64,000 bases of DNA from Nocardioides flavescens (GTDB taxonomy: Bacteria; Actinomycetota; Actinomycetes; Propionibacteriales; Nocardioidaceae): positions 45,472 to 109,471 of the forward strand of contig NZ_WUEK01000014.1 of assembly GCF_009823805.1 (NCBI RefSeq). The letters run 5' to 3'. Shown one piece after another: positions 26,224 to 33,234 of this stretch. Every line of letters begins with the position of its first letter. Position 1 is the first letter of the stretch. Below the pieces are notes generated by a model. That model saw only the letters and a program-made list of their open reading frames with translations, had not been told where the DNA came from and made no database searches. Both the position numbers and the translations under genes were made by a program.

Positions 26224-27500
26224 CAGAACAGCCCGGACCAGAAGCCGGCGAAGTCGGGGAAGGTCTTGGACGTCGTGGCGACGTTCTCGACCTCGACCCC
26301 GTCGACCGCGGCGCCGACGATCACGCCGGCGTGGGCCATCCGGTGGTCGGCGTAGGTGTGGAACACGCCTCCGTGCAGCGCGGCCGGGGTGAACGACAGG
26401 CCGTCCGGGTGCTCGACCACGTCGGCGCCGAGCGCGTCGAGCTCGGTGGCGAGCGCGGCCAGCCGGTCGGTCTCGTGACCCCGGATGTGGGCGACACCCC
26501 GCAGGTGCGAGGGGGAGCCGGCGAGGGCGCAGAGGGCGGCGATCGCCGGGGTGAGCTCACCGTGGTCGTGGAGGTCGACGTCGATCCCCGAGAGCCGCTC
26601 GGGACCGGCGACGGTGAGCCCCTCGTCGCCGAGCGAGACGGAGCAGCCGAGCTGGGTCAGGATGTCGCGCAGCGCGTCGCCGGCCTGGGTGGTGCGGGCG
26701 GGCCAGTCGCGCACGGTCACCGTGCCGCCGCTGACCGCGGCCAGGGCGAGGAAGGGCGCGGCGTTGGACAGGTCGGGCTCGATGACGTGGTCGACCGGTG
26801 CGACAGGTCCCGGCGCGACCGTCCACCGGTCCGCGTCGGAGTCGTCGACCTCCACCCCGTGCTCGCGCAGGACGGCCACGGTCATGTCGATGTGGGGGAG
26901 CGACGGCACCGGCTTCCCCTCGTGCACGATGTCGACGCCGCGGTCGTAGCGCGCCCCGGCCAGCAGCAGCGCGGAGACGAACTGCGACGACGCCGACGCG
27001 TCGATCACGACCCGGCCACCGGGCACCGAGCCGGTGCCGTGGACGGTGAAGGGGAGCGAGCCCCGGCCGTCGTCCTCGACCTGCACCCCGAGGCCGCGCA
27101 GGGCGGTGAGCACCTCGCCGATCGGGCGGGTGCGCATGTGCGGGTCGCCGTCGAAGGCGACGGTGGCCGTCGAGAGCCCCGCGGCCGGCGGGACGAACCG
27201 CATCACGGTGCCGGCCAGGCCGCAGTCGACGTCGGCCGCGCGGTCGAAGGCGCCCGGCGTGACCGTCCAGTCCTCGGCGGTCGTGTCGACGTGGGAGCCG
27301 AGCGCCGTCAGGGCCCTCGCCATCAGCGTCGTGTCGCGCGAGCGGAGCGCCCGGCGTACGACGGACGGCCCCTCGGCCAGGGCAGCGAGCACCAGGGCCC
27401 GGTTGGTGAGCGACTTGCTCCCGGGCAGGGTCACGGTGGCCTCGACCGGCCCGGTGGCGCGAGGTGCGGGCCAGGGGTCGAGGTCGGTCGTGGTCGTCAC
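26223..27500 (-). CDS. aroA: 3-phosphoshikimate 1-carboxyvinyltransferase (EPSP synthase)
   Basis: A 425-residue enzyme of the shikimate pathway that joins phosphoenolpyruvate to shikimate-3-phosphate. Seen are LPGSKSLTNRALVLAALAEG, GLAGTVMRFVPP (the PEP loop), DASASSQFVSALLLAG, and near the end RGHETDRLAALATELDALGA and TYADHRMAHAGV. The reading frame is open 57 codons further upstream, but the GTG at 27500 is chosen because homology starts there and the extension would overlap the DoxX-like gene. Confidence 0.95.
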   Translation of the reverse strand: MTTTTDLDPWPAPRATGPVEATVTLPGSKSLTNRALVLAALAEGPSVVRRALRSRDTTLMARALTALGSHVDTTAEDWTVTPGAFDRAADVDCGLAGTVMRFVPPAAGLSTATVAFDGDPHMRTRPIGEVLTALRGLGVQVEDDGRGSLPFTVHGTGSVPGGRVVIDASASSQFVSALLLAGARYDRGVDIVHEGKPVPSLPHIDMTVAVLREHGVEVDDSDADRWTVAPGPVAPVDHVIEPDLSNAAPFLALAAVSGGTVTVRDWPARTTQAGDALRDILTQLGCSVSLGDEGLTVAGPERLSGIDVDLHDHGELTPAIAALCALAGSPSHLRGVAHIRGHETDRLAALATELDALGADVVEHPDGLSFTPAALHGGVFHTYADHRMAHAGVIVGAAVDGVEVENVATTSKTFPDFAGFWSGLF

Positions 27501-27507
27501 CGCCCGA

Positions 27508-28065
27508 TCAGGTCGCGCGGGCCTTGGCGAGGCGGGCCTCGCGCTTGGCGGCGCTGGCGAGGTGCTTGGCCTCGCGGCGGGCGTCGCGGGCGAGGTGCTT
27601 GGCCTCGCGGCGGGTGTCCTTGGCCGCGCGGCGCGCACGCCAGGCGACGCCCGGCTTGCCCTCGGTGTCACCGGCCGCGATGAGCAGACCGCCGAGCATC
27701 GATGAGTTCTTGGCGAAGTGCAGCAGGTGGGCGCCCCGCTCGCTCGGGTCGCTGGCGGCCCAGAACGGGTGGCCGGCGATGGTCGTCGGGACGAGCGACG
27801 CGGCGAGCACCAGCGAGGAGATGCGCGGAGCGCGGCCGGTGGCGAGGGCCAGCCCGGCGGCGATCTGCACGCCGGCGTTGAGGCGCACCAGCGCGAGCGG
27901 GTCCTCGGGCAGCGGGATCCCGGCCTGCTTGGCGGCGGGGACGACGCGGTCGGCGACCGGAGCCGCCTTCTCGGCGTGCTGGGGAGCGCTGCGGAGGGCG
28001 CTGACGCCCCCGACGACGAATCCGGCGGCGAGCAGGGGGCGCGCGATCAGTCTGCTGAGGGGCAT
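27508..28065 (-). CDS. DoxX-family membrane protein with Ala/Lys/Arg-rich tail
   Basis: A 185-residue protein with the DoxX four-helix pattern: RPLLAAGFVVGGVSALRS, LVRLNAGVQIAAGLALATG, ISSLVLAASLVPTTIAGHPF and LHFAKNSSMLGGLLIAAG. The last 50 residues are a highly basic helical tail with repeated RREAKHLA units, encoded by direct DNA repeats near 27560-27620. Such tails may bind nucleic acid or anionic lipid; that is inference. ATG at 28065 is preferred; an in-frame GTG at 28086 would overlap the upstream gene. Confidence 0.8.
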   Translation of the reverse strand: MPLSRLIARPLLAAGFVVGGVSALRSAPQHAEKAAPVADRVVPAAKQAGIPLPEDPLALVRLNAGVQIAAGLALATGRAPRISSLVLAASLVPTTIAGHPFWAASDPSERGAHLLHFAKNSSMLGGLLIAAGDTEGKPGVAWRARRAAKDTRREAKHLARDARREAKHLASAAKREARLAKARAT

Positions 28066-28072
28066 GCCCCAG

Positions 28073-29605
28073 TCATACACGACCACCGAGCGTCACGCTC
28101 GTGGAGTTGTCGGCCATGGACGTGTCGTGCAGTCCGCCGCTCGGGACGACGCTCACGCGCAGTGTCGTGGGCGGGGTCGTCGGGGTGCCGCCGGTGAGGC
28201 TGCCGAGCAGCTGCGGACCCAGCGACGCGCCGACCAGCGTGACGGTCCGCGAGCCCGTGACCTCGCAGGTCGCCCTGCCGAGACCCAGCAGCTGGCAGCC
28301 GGGTCCCAGCTGCAGCGAGGCGAGCAGCCCGTCGCCCTCGACGGTCACCGTCGCGCTCTGGTCGTCGCCGAGACGGTCCGCCCCGACGGTCAGGACCGAC
28401 GCCGGGCCGATGCCCGAGACCGCCGCACGCACGGCCACGTCGACCGCGCCCGGGTCGCGTGCCACCGTCGGCGGGTCGAGCGGCGGGCTGGTCTGCTGAG
28501 TCGTCTGCTGGCTGGGCGGGTCGCTCGGGGTCTGCGACTGGCTCGGCTGCTGGCTCGGCTGCTGGCTCGGCTGCTGGCTCGGCTGGTGGCTCGGGCCCTG
28601 CGTTGGGGCCAGCGTCGGCTCCTGCGTCACGGGGACCGGCACGTCGGGAGCGGCGCTGGTCGGCTGGACCGCCGCGGGGGTGACAGTGGTGGAGGGGACC
28701 GCCGCGACGGCGGGGTCGACACCGGCCACGGAGTCCCGGACCGGCGTGAGCACCGGCCCGGTCGACGGCCGGGTGACGACGCGGGCCTCGGCGACCGGCG
28801 CGTCGCGGTCGGGCCCGGTGCCGTCGAGGGCGCCCGCGCCCAGGGTGAGTGCCATGGCGAGCAGTACGACGGCGGCCCCGCCGCCCACGACGCGGCGTAC
28901 GGCGCGCGCCGGCTCGCCGGCCTCGCGCGCGGCCGGTGACCCTCCGTCGAGGTGGGCGGCGGCCCCGGCGCCCAGGAAGACTCGGGCGAGCAGCTCGCCG
29001 GGGACGGTGCGCGCCTCGATGAGGTCGAGGGCCAGGGCCGCGCAGGGGCGGCAGACGCTGAGGTGCGCCCCGACGCGGGTGGCCACGGCGGCGTCCAGCT
29101 CGGTCCGCGCGTACGCCGGCAGCTGGGTGCGCGCGACGAGGCACCGGGCACGTTGCGTGGTGCCGGCGTGCGCCGCGACCAGGGCCGCAGGCAATGCGGT
29201 GTGCGCCTCCTGCAGCAGCGCCGGCGAGACCGTCGGCCGGTGCTCCACCTCGACGTGCCACAGCTCCCACTGGACGTCCGCGGGCAGGCTCGCCACCGCC
29301 CGCACGACGGGGGAGGGCTCCGCTCCGGGTGTCGCGACCCTGCGCACGGCGGCGAGCAGGTGCAGGCCGACCACGCTCTCCTCGACCTCACCCGACTCCA
29401 CGGCCGGCCAGAGGTCGGCTGCCGCCGCGGCGACCAGCCCGTCCACGTCCGCGTCCGTCGGGCTCGGGTCGACCTCGCCCCGCTGGTGCTCCAGGAGGAC
29501 GTGGGCGAGACGCCGAGCGGGGCCTGCGTGCTCCTCGCAGAGCCGGGCGTAGGCGTCGACGCGGGGCGGGACCGGGGCGGGGGACCGGACGGTGACGGGG
29601 ATCAC
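28073..29605 (-). CDS. Composite sigma-like / zinc-finger membrane protein with extracellular repeat domain
   Basis: A 510-residue protein. Residues about 18-75 look like a worn sigma region 2, and about 123-155 (SLPADVQWELWHVEVEHRPT) like sigma region 4. An anti-sigma-type zinc finger HLSVCRPC follows near residue 200. A transmembrane helix near 240-265 leads to a Pro/Ser/Gln/Thr-rich stalk with four PSQQ units and a C-terminal beta domain (about 395-510). The parts suggest a membrane-anchored regulator that couples an outside signal to transcription; the function is inferred. The sigma-like parts lack clear -10 contact residues, so it may not be an active sigma factor. Confidence 0.65.
   Translation of the reverse strand: MIPVTVRSPAPVPPRVDAYARLCEEHAGPARRLAHVLLEHQRGEVDPSPTDADVDGLVAAAAADLWPAVESGEVEESVVGLHLLAAVRRVATPGAEPSPVVRAVASLPADVQWELWHVEVEHRPTVSPALLQEAHTALPAALVAAHAGTTQRARCLVARTQLPAYARTELDAAVATRVGAHLSVCRPCAALALDLIEARTVPGELLARVFLGAGAAAHLDGGSPAAREAGEPARAVRRVVGGGAAVVLLAMALTLGAGALDGTGPDRDAPVAEARVVTRPSTGPVLTPVRDSVAGVDPAVAAVPSTTVTPAAVQPTSAAPDVPVPVTQEPTLAPTQGPSHQPSQQPSQQPSQQPSQSQTPSDPPSQQTTQQTSPPLDPPTVARDPGAVDVAVRAAVSGIGPASVLTVGADRLGDDQSATVTVEGDGLLASLQLGPGCQLLGLGRATCEVTGSRTVTLVGASLGPQLLGSLTGGTPTTPPTTLRVSVVPSGGLHDTSMADNSTSVTLGGRV
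28536..28596. repeat. 12-bp tandem repeat encoding PSQQ stalk units
   Basis: About four to five copies of a 12-bp unit (CTGGCTCGGCTG on the plus strand) encode consecutive PSQQ units of the extracellular stalk. Unit length keeps the frame, so copy-number changes would only alter stalk length. Confidence 0.75.
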
Positions 29606-29708
29606 GTGAAGGACAACTGCGTCAAGGTGATCAAGACACGGGTGGCCCCGAGGCGGTCTGGTCCAGCGGTCGGTCCAGCGGTCGGTGCCACGACCTAGGG
29701 TGAGGGAC

Positions 29709-30449
29709 GTGTGCGGTCGCTACGCCTCCAGTCGCAGCCCCGAGGACCTCGTCGAGGAGTTCGAGGTGCTCGAGAGCCACGTCGCCCAGCCGCTCGAGCC
29801 GGACTACAACGTCGCGCCGACCAAGGAGGTCTACGCCGTCGTCGACCGGCCGCCGTCGAGGGAGTCGACCGAGCCGCCCCAGCGCCAGCTGCGGGTCCTG
29901 CGCTGGGGACTCGTCCCGTCGTGGGCCAAGGACCCCTCGATCGGCAGCCGGATGATCAACGCCCGGATGGAGACCGTGGCCGAGAAGCCGGCGTTCCGCC
30001 GCGCGCTCGCGGCCCGCCGCTGCCTGCTGCCGGCCGACGGCTACTTCGAGTGGTACGCCACCGAGGAGCTGACCGAGGCGGGGAAGCCGAAGAAGCAGCC
30101 CTACTTCATCCGGCCGCAGGACGGCGGGACCCTCGCGATGGCGGGTCTCTACGAGATCTGGCGCGACCCGACGAAGGACGACGACGCCGAGGACCGGTTC
30201 CGCTGGACCTGCACGGTCATCACCACCGACGCGCCCGACGACCTGGGGCGCATCCACGACCGGATGCCGCTGATGGTCGAGCCGGAGCGCTGGGGCCCGT
30301 GGCTCGACCCCCGCAGCGACGCCGAGACCGTCCTCGGACTGCTGACGCCGGCTGCGCCAGGACGCCTCGAGGCCTACCCGGTCTCCACCGCGGTCAACGC
30401 CGTGCGCAAGAACGGCCCGGAGCTGCTCGAGCCGCTGGCGCTCTCGTGA
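29709..30449 (+). CDS. yedK: SOS response-associated peptidase, HMCES/YedK family
   Basis: A 246-residue SRAP protein. The GTG at 29709 is certain because the catalytic Cys must be residue 2: MCGRYAS. Further conserved parts are NVAPTKEVYAV, the RMINARMETVAEKPAFRRAL segment, RCLLPADGYFEW with the active Glu, and IHDRMPLMVEP with the His. The enzyme cross-links to abasic sites in single-stranded DNA and protects them. No LexA box is visible upstream; a 12-bp direct repeat (TCCAGCGGTCGG) lies at 29662-29685. It overlaps the next gene by 4 bp. Confidence 0.93.
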   Translation: MCGRYASSRSPEDLVEEFEVLESHVAQPLEPDYNVAPTKEVYAVVDRPPSRESTEPPQRQLRVLRWGLVPSWAKDPSIGSRMINARMETVAEKPAFRRALAARRCLLPADGYFEWYATEELTEAGKPKKQPYFIRPQDGGTLAMAGLYEIWRDPTKDDDAEDRFRWTCTVITTDAPDDLGRIHDRMPLMVEPERWGPWLDPRSDAETVLGLLTPAAPGRLEAYPVSTAVNAVRKNGPELLEPLALS

Positions 30450-31111
30450 GCGCGTCGTCGGAGCGACTGCTCGCGACGGCGTACGGCGAGGCGCGGCTCG
30501 TGCTGCACCCGGCCGAGCGTCCGACGGCGACGCTGCTGCTCAGCCACGGTGCGGGCGGCGGCATCGAGGCGCTGGACCTGCAGGCGCTGGCGACCCGCCT
30601 GCCGGCGTCCGGCGTGAGCGTGGCCCTGCTCGAGCAGCCGTGGCGACGCGCCGGACGCAGGATCGCGACGGCTCCGGCCACGCTGGACGTCGCGCTGGTC
30701 GCGGCCGCGGAGTCGCTGGGGGACACCCCGACGCTCGTCGTCGGTGGGCGCTCGGCCGGAGCGCGCTCGGCGGCCCGCTGCGCCACCGCGATCGGCGCGT
30801 CCGGCTGCGTCGCGCTGTCGTTCCCGCTGCACCCTCCGGGGCGACCCGAGCGCAGCCGCCTCGGCGAGCTCGCCGGGACCGGCGTGCCGACCCTCGTCGT
30901 CCAGGGCGAGCGCGACGCGATGGGGCGGCCCGAGGAGTTCCCCCTCGACGACCTGCCGCACGTCGACCTCGCGGTGGTGCCCGCCGCGGACCACGGGCTC
31001 CGGACGGCGAAGTCCTCCGGGGTCGCTGCCGACGACGTGGCCGACGTCGTGGTCGGGGCGACGCTGTCCTGGCTCCGGCGACAGGTCGCGGCGACAGGGG
31101 ACGGGGAATGA
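30446..31111 (+). CDS. Alpha/beta-hydrolase-fold protein (KANL3/Tex30-like)
   Basis: A 221-residue hydrolase. It shows LLLSHGAGGGIE (oxyanion region), the nucleophile elbow GGRSAGARSA, an acid in VVQGERDAMGRPEEF and His in PAADHGLRT. The compact size and motif order match the actinobacterial alpha/beta family often found behind yedK. It begins with GTG inside the yedK stop (GTGA overlap), so both are co-translated. Substrate unknown. Confidence 0.82.
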   Translation: MSASSERLLATAYGEARLVLHPAERPTATLLLSHGAGGGIEALDLQALATRLPASGVSVALLEQPWRRAGRRIATAPATLDVALVAAAESLGDTPTLVVGGRSAGARSAARCATAIGASGCVALSFPLHPPGRPERSRLGELAGTGVPTLVVQGERDAMGRPEEFPLDDLPHVDLAVVPAADHGLRTAKSSGVAADDVADVVVGATLSWLRRQVAATGDGE

Positions 31112-31130
31112 CCGGCTGAGGATCGGCGTT
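31104..31130 (+). promoter_or_regulatory. SigR-type promoter (GGGAAT-N18-GTT) of sigR-rsrA
   Basis: GGGAAT at 31104-31109 and GTT at 31128-31130 are separated by exactly 18 bases. This equals the published SigR consensus of Streptomyces and the SigH consensus of mycobacteria. It overlaps the end of the hydrolase gene and predicts an RNA start near 31137, just upstream of sigR, so sigR is probably autoregulated under thiol-oxidative stress. Confidence 0.85.
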
Positions 31131-31186
31131 CACCCTCTGTGATCGCGCTGATGGAGCCTCCCGCCACGCGCGTAGGCTGGGAGGCG

Positions 31187-31873
31187 ATGACCCACTCCAC
31201 TCCCGACGACCTGTCGGCTCTCGAGGACTCCGCTCCGGGGACCGAGCAGCCGGAGCAGCCGGTCGACGTCGCCACCGAGAGCGAGGAGGACCGCGCCGCC
31301 CGCTTCGAGCGCGACGCGCTGCCCTTCCTCGACCAGCTCTACTCCGCCGCCATGAGGATGACCCGCAACCCCGCGGACGCCGAGGACCTGGTCCAGGAGA
31401 CGTTCGCCAAGGCGTTCTCCTCCTTCCACCAGTTCCGCCCGGGCACCAACCTCAAGGCCTGGCTCTACCGCATCCTCACCAACACGTTCATCAACAACTA
31501 CCGCAAGAAGCAGCGCCAGCCGCAGCAGTCGATGTCCGAGGACGTCGAGGACTGGCAGCTCGCGCGGGCCGAGTCGCACTCCTCCTCCGGCCTCAAGTCG
31601 GCCGAGGCCGAGGCGCTCGAGCACCTGCCCGACTCCGAGGTGAAGGACGCGCTGCAGCGCCTGCCCGAGGAGTTCCGGATGGCGGTCTACCTCGCCGACG
31701 TCGAGGGGTTCGCCTACAAGGAGATCGCCGAGATCATGGAGACCCCGATCGGCACCGTGATGTCGCGGTTGCACCGTGGCCGCCGTCAGCTGCGCGACAT
31801 GCTGTCGGACTACGTGCGGGCCCACGACCTGCTGCCGGCCGCTGCGACCGCTGCGAAGGGCGGTGCGTCGTGA
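31187..31873 (+). CDS. sigR: ECF RNA polymerase sigma factor SigR/SigH
   Basis: A 228-residue group-4 sigma factor for the disulfide-stress regulon. Region 2 has FLDQLYSAAMRMTRNPADAE and DLVQETFAKAFSSFHQF, followed by GTNLKAWLYRILTNTFINNY; region 4 has FAYKEIAEIMETPIGTVMSR. The match to Streptomyces SigR is close. The ATG at 31187 is used, although its GGGAGG site is very near; in-frame starts at 31139 and 31151 would add 16 or 12 residues. An alternative longer form is known for Streptomyces SigR. rsrA overlaps the end by 4 bp. Confidence 0.93.
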   Translation: MTHSTPDDLSALEDSAPGTEQPEQPVDVATESEEDRAARFERDALPFLDQLYSAAMRMTRNPADAEDLVQETFAKAFSSFHQFRPGTNLKAWLYRILTNTFINNYRKKQRQPQQSMSEDVEDWQLARAESHSSSGLKSAEAEALEHLPDSEVKDALQRLPEEFRMAVYLADVEGFAYKEIAEIMETPIGTVMSRLHRGRRQLRDMLSDYVRAHDLLPAAATAAKGGAS

Positions 31874-32145
31874 GTGCGCACGACCACGAGGCGCCGTCGG
31901 CCAGCGAGTGCGCCGACTACCTCGACCAGATCGTCTACTTCATCGACAACGAGCTCGACGAGGCCGACTGCACGGTGGTCCGCGCCCACCTCGACTCGTG
32001 CAACCCGTGCCTGGAGAAGTACGACCTCCAGCGCACGGTGAAGTCGATCGTGGCGCGCTCGTGCTCGGAGCCCGCGCCCTCGGAGCTGCGGGCCAAGGTG
32101 CTGCTGCGGATCCGGCAGGTGCAGGTCCGCATCACCGACGCCTGA
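31870..32145 (+). CDS. rsrA: Redox-sensing zinc anti-sigma factor RsrA
   Basis: A 91-residue ZAS-domain protein. Zinc/redox ligands are Cys14, His40, Cys44 and Cys47 (HLDSCNPC), the same spacing as Cys11-His37-Cys41-Cys44 of Streptomyces RsrA. It binds and inhibits SigR when reduced and lets go when a disulfide forms. It starts with GTG overlapping the sigR stop, which fits equal production of both proteins. Confidence 0.95.
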   Translation: MSAHDHEAPSASECADYLDQIVYFIDNELDEADCTVVRAHLDSCNPCLEKYDLQRTVKSIVARSCSEPAPSELRAKVLLRIRQVQVRITDA

Positions 32146-32231
32146 CCACCACGGTCGCAGTCGTCTGAGATTTCGCGCTGACGCCGGTCCCTGGGAGACT
32201 GGTCGGCGATTCTGTCGACCAGGAGGTCACC

Positions 32232-32306
32232 ATGGGCAAGACCGGACGCAAGCGTCGCGGCCGCAAGAAGAAGGCCGCCAACCACGGCAAGCGTCCCAAC
32301 GCCTGA
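32232..32306 (+). CDS. 50S ribosomal protein bL37
   Basis: A 24-residue, extremely basic protein (MGKTGRKRRGRKKKAANHGK, then RPNA) with a perfect AGGAGG site 5 bases before the ATG. This is the actinobacterial large-subunit protein bL37, which is usually missed because of its size and commonly sits behind sigR-rsrA. A hairpin terminator follows directly. Confidence 0.9.
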   Translation: MGKTGRKRRGRKKKAANHGKRPNA

Positions 32307-32313
32307 CGTGGTT

Positions 32314-32348
32314 CGAGCCCCCGGTGCCCCTGAGGTGCCGGGGGCTCG
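32314..32348. terminator. Hairpin terminator after bL37
   Basis: An 11-bp GC-rich stem pairs 32314-32324 with 32338-32348 around a 13-base loop. It lies 8 bp after the bL37 stop, and the convergent thioesterase gene ends at 32379, so it may serve both directions. There is no T-run, as is usual in high-GC actinobacteria. Confidence 0.7.
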
Positions 32349-32378
32349 TCGCTTCCCGGCCCAGCCCTGTCAGTCTGG

Positions 32379-32735
32379 TCAGCCCAGGCGGCCCAGGAAC
32401 CGCTCGACGTCCACGACGACGCGGGTGACCTCTCCGGTGCCGACGACCTTGCCGCGCTCGACGTCGCGGGCCGCCACCGTGAAGCGGCGCAGTCGTCCGT
32501 CCTCGTAGGCGACGTCCGCGCTCACCTCGATGGTGGCGCCGACGGACGAGGCCGCGACGTGCTCGAGGGCGACCCGGGTGCCGACGGAGGTCTGGCCGTC
32601 CGGCAGCTCGAGCGCCGCGCAGGTCGCGGCCTCGCACCACGCGAGCAGTCTCGGCGTCGCGAGCACCGGCAGGCTGCCGGAGCCCAGGGCGAGGGCCGTG
32701 TCCTCGTCGCCGACGGTGAAGCGCAGGACGCTCAC
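32379..32735 (-). CDS. Hotdog-fold thioesterase-like protein
   Basis: A 118-residue single hotdog domain. The pattern PRLLAWCEAATCAAL, SVGTRVALEHVAASSVGATI and the closing strand VVGTGEVTRVVVDVERF is that of the fluoroacetyl-CoA-thioesterase-like (FlK) group. It probably hydrolyses a small acyl-CoA. The GTG start overlaps the stop of the acetyltransferase gene upstream by 4 bp. Confidence 0.82.
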   Translation of the reverse strand: MSVLRFTVGDEDTALALGSGSLPVLATPRLLAWCEAATCAALELPDGQTSVGTRVALEHVAASSVGATIEVSADVAYEDGRLRRFTVAARDVERGKVVGTGEVTRVVVDVERFLGRLG

Positions 32736-33226
32736 GCCAGCTCCTTCACGAACGCCACCAGGTCGACGCCCGGGCGGGGCTGCCAGTCCCGCTCCGGTGC
32801 GCGCCGGTAGCCGCCCCGCTCGTAGAGCCGGTGCGCCGCGGTCATGGTCGGCAGGCTCGACAGGACGATCGCGGTGTCGCCCTCGACGCGCGCCCGCCGT
32901 TCGACCAGGTCGAGCAGGGCGGCCCCGACGCCACGCCCCTGCGCCGCGGGGTGGACCGCGAGCGTGCGGAACTCCGCCTCGCCCTCGGTCGCGATCTCGC
33001 GCCACGCCGAGCCGGGCGGGCACACGGTCACCGAGCCGAGGACCTCGCCGTCCCCGTCGTCGGTGGCGACCCACAGCTCGGCCTCGAGGTCGCGTCGCGC
33101 GGAGTCGGCGAGCGACTCGACGTAGTCGTCGTGGCGACCGCGGGTGAACGGCGCGTACGCCGCCACGACGACGCGCGAGACCGCGTCGTGGTCCGCCGGG
33201 GTCGCCCGGCGCAGCTCGACGGTCAC
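32732..33226 (-). CDS. GNAT-family N-acetyltransferase
   Basis: A 164-residue GCN5-type acetyltransferase. The acetyl-CoA loop is seen in FRTLAVHPAAQGRGVGAALL, and motif B in MTAAHRLYERGGYRRAPE. Target unknown. GTG at 33226 is the start; the frame is open further upstream only as an antisense or shadow extension across the next gene. It is the second of a tight minus-strand run from 35785 to 32379. Confidence 0.88.
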   Translation of the reverse strand: MTVELRRATPADHDAVSRVVVAAYAPFTRGRHDDYVESLADSARRDLEAELWVATDDGDGEVLGSVTVCPPGSAWREIATEGEAEFRTLAVHPAAQGRGVGAALLDLVERRARVEGDTAIVLSSLPTMTAAHRLYERGGYRRAPERDWQPRPGVDLVAFVKELA

Positions 33227-33234
33227 CGGCGCCC

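Noticed and set aside
27501..27671. 57-codon N-terminal extension of aroA
   Set aside because: The extension is Ala/Pro/Ser/Arg low complexity, would overlap the DoxX gene on the same strand, and known EPSP synthases start near the GTG at 27500.
29606..29708. LexA box upstream of yedK
   Set aside because: No GAAC-N4-GTTC or close variant is found; only a 12-bp direct repeat is present.
32308..32350. tRNA T-arm-like GGTTCGAGCCCC after bL37
   Set aside because: No acceptor, D or anticodon arms can be drawn; the upstream bases are the bL37 coding sequence. It is the left arm of a terminator hairpin.
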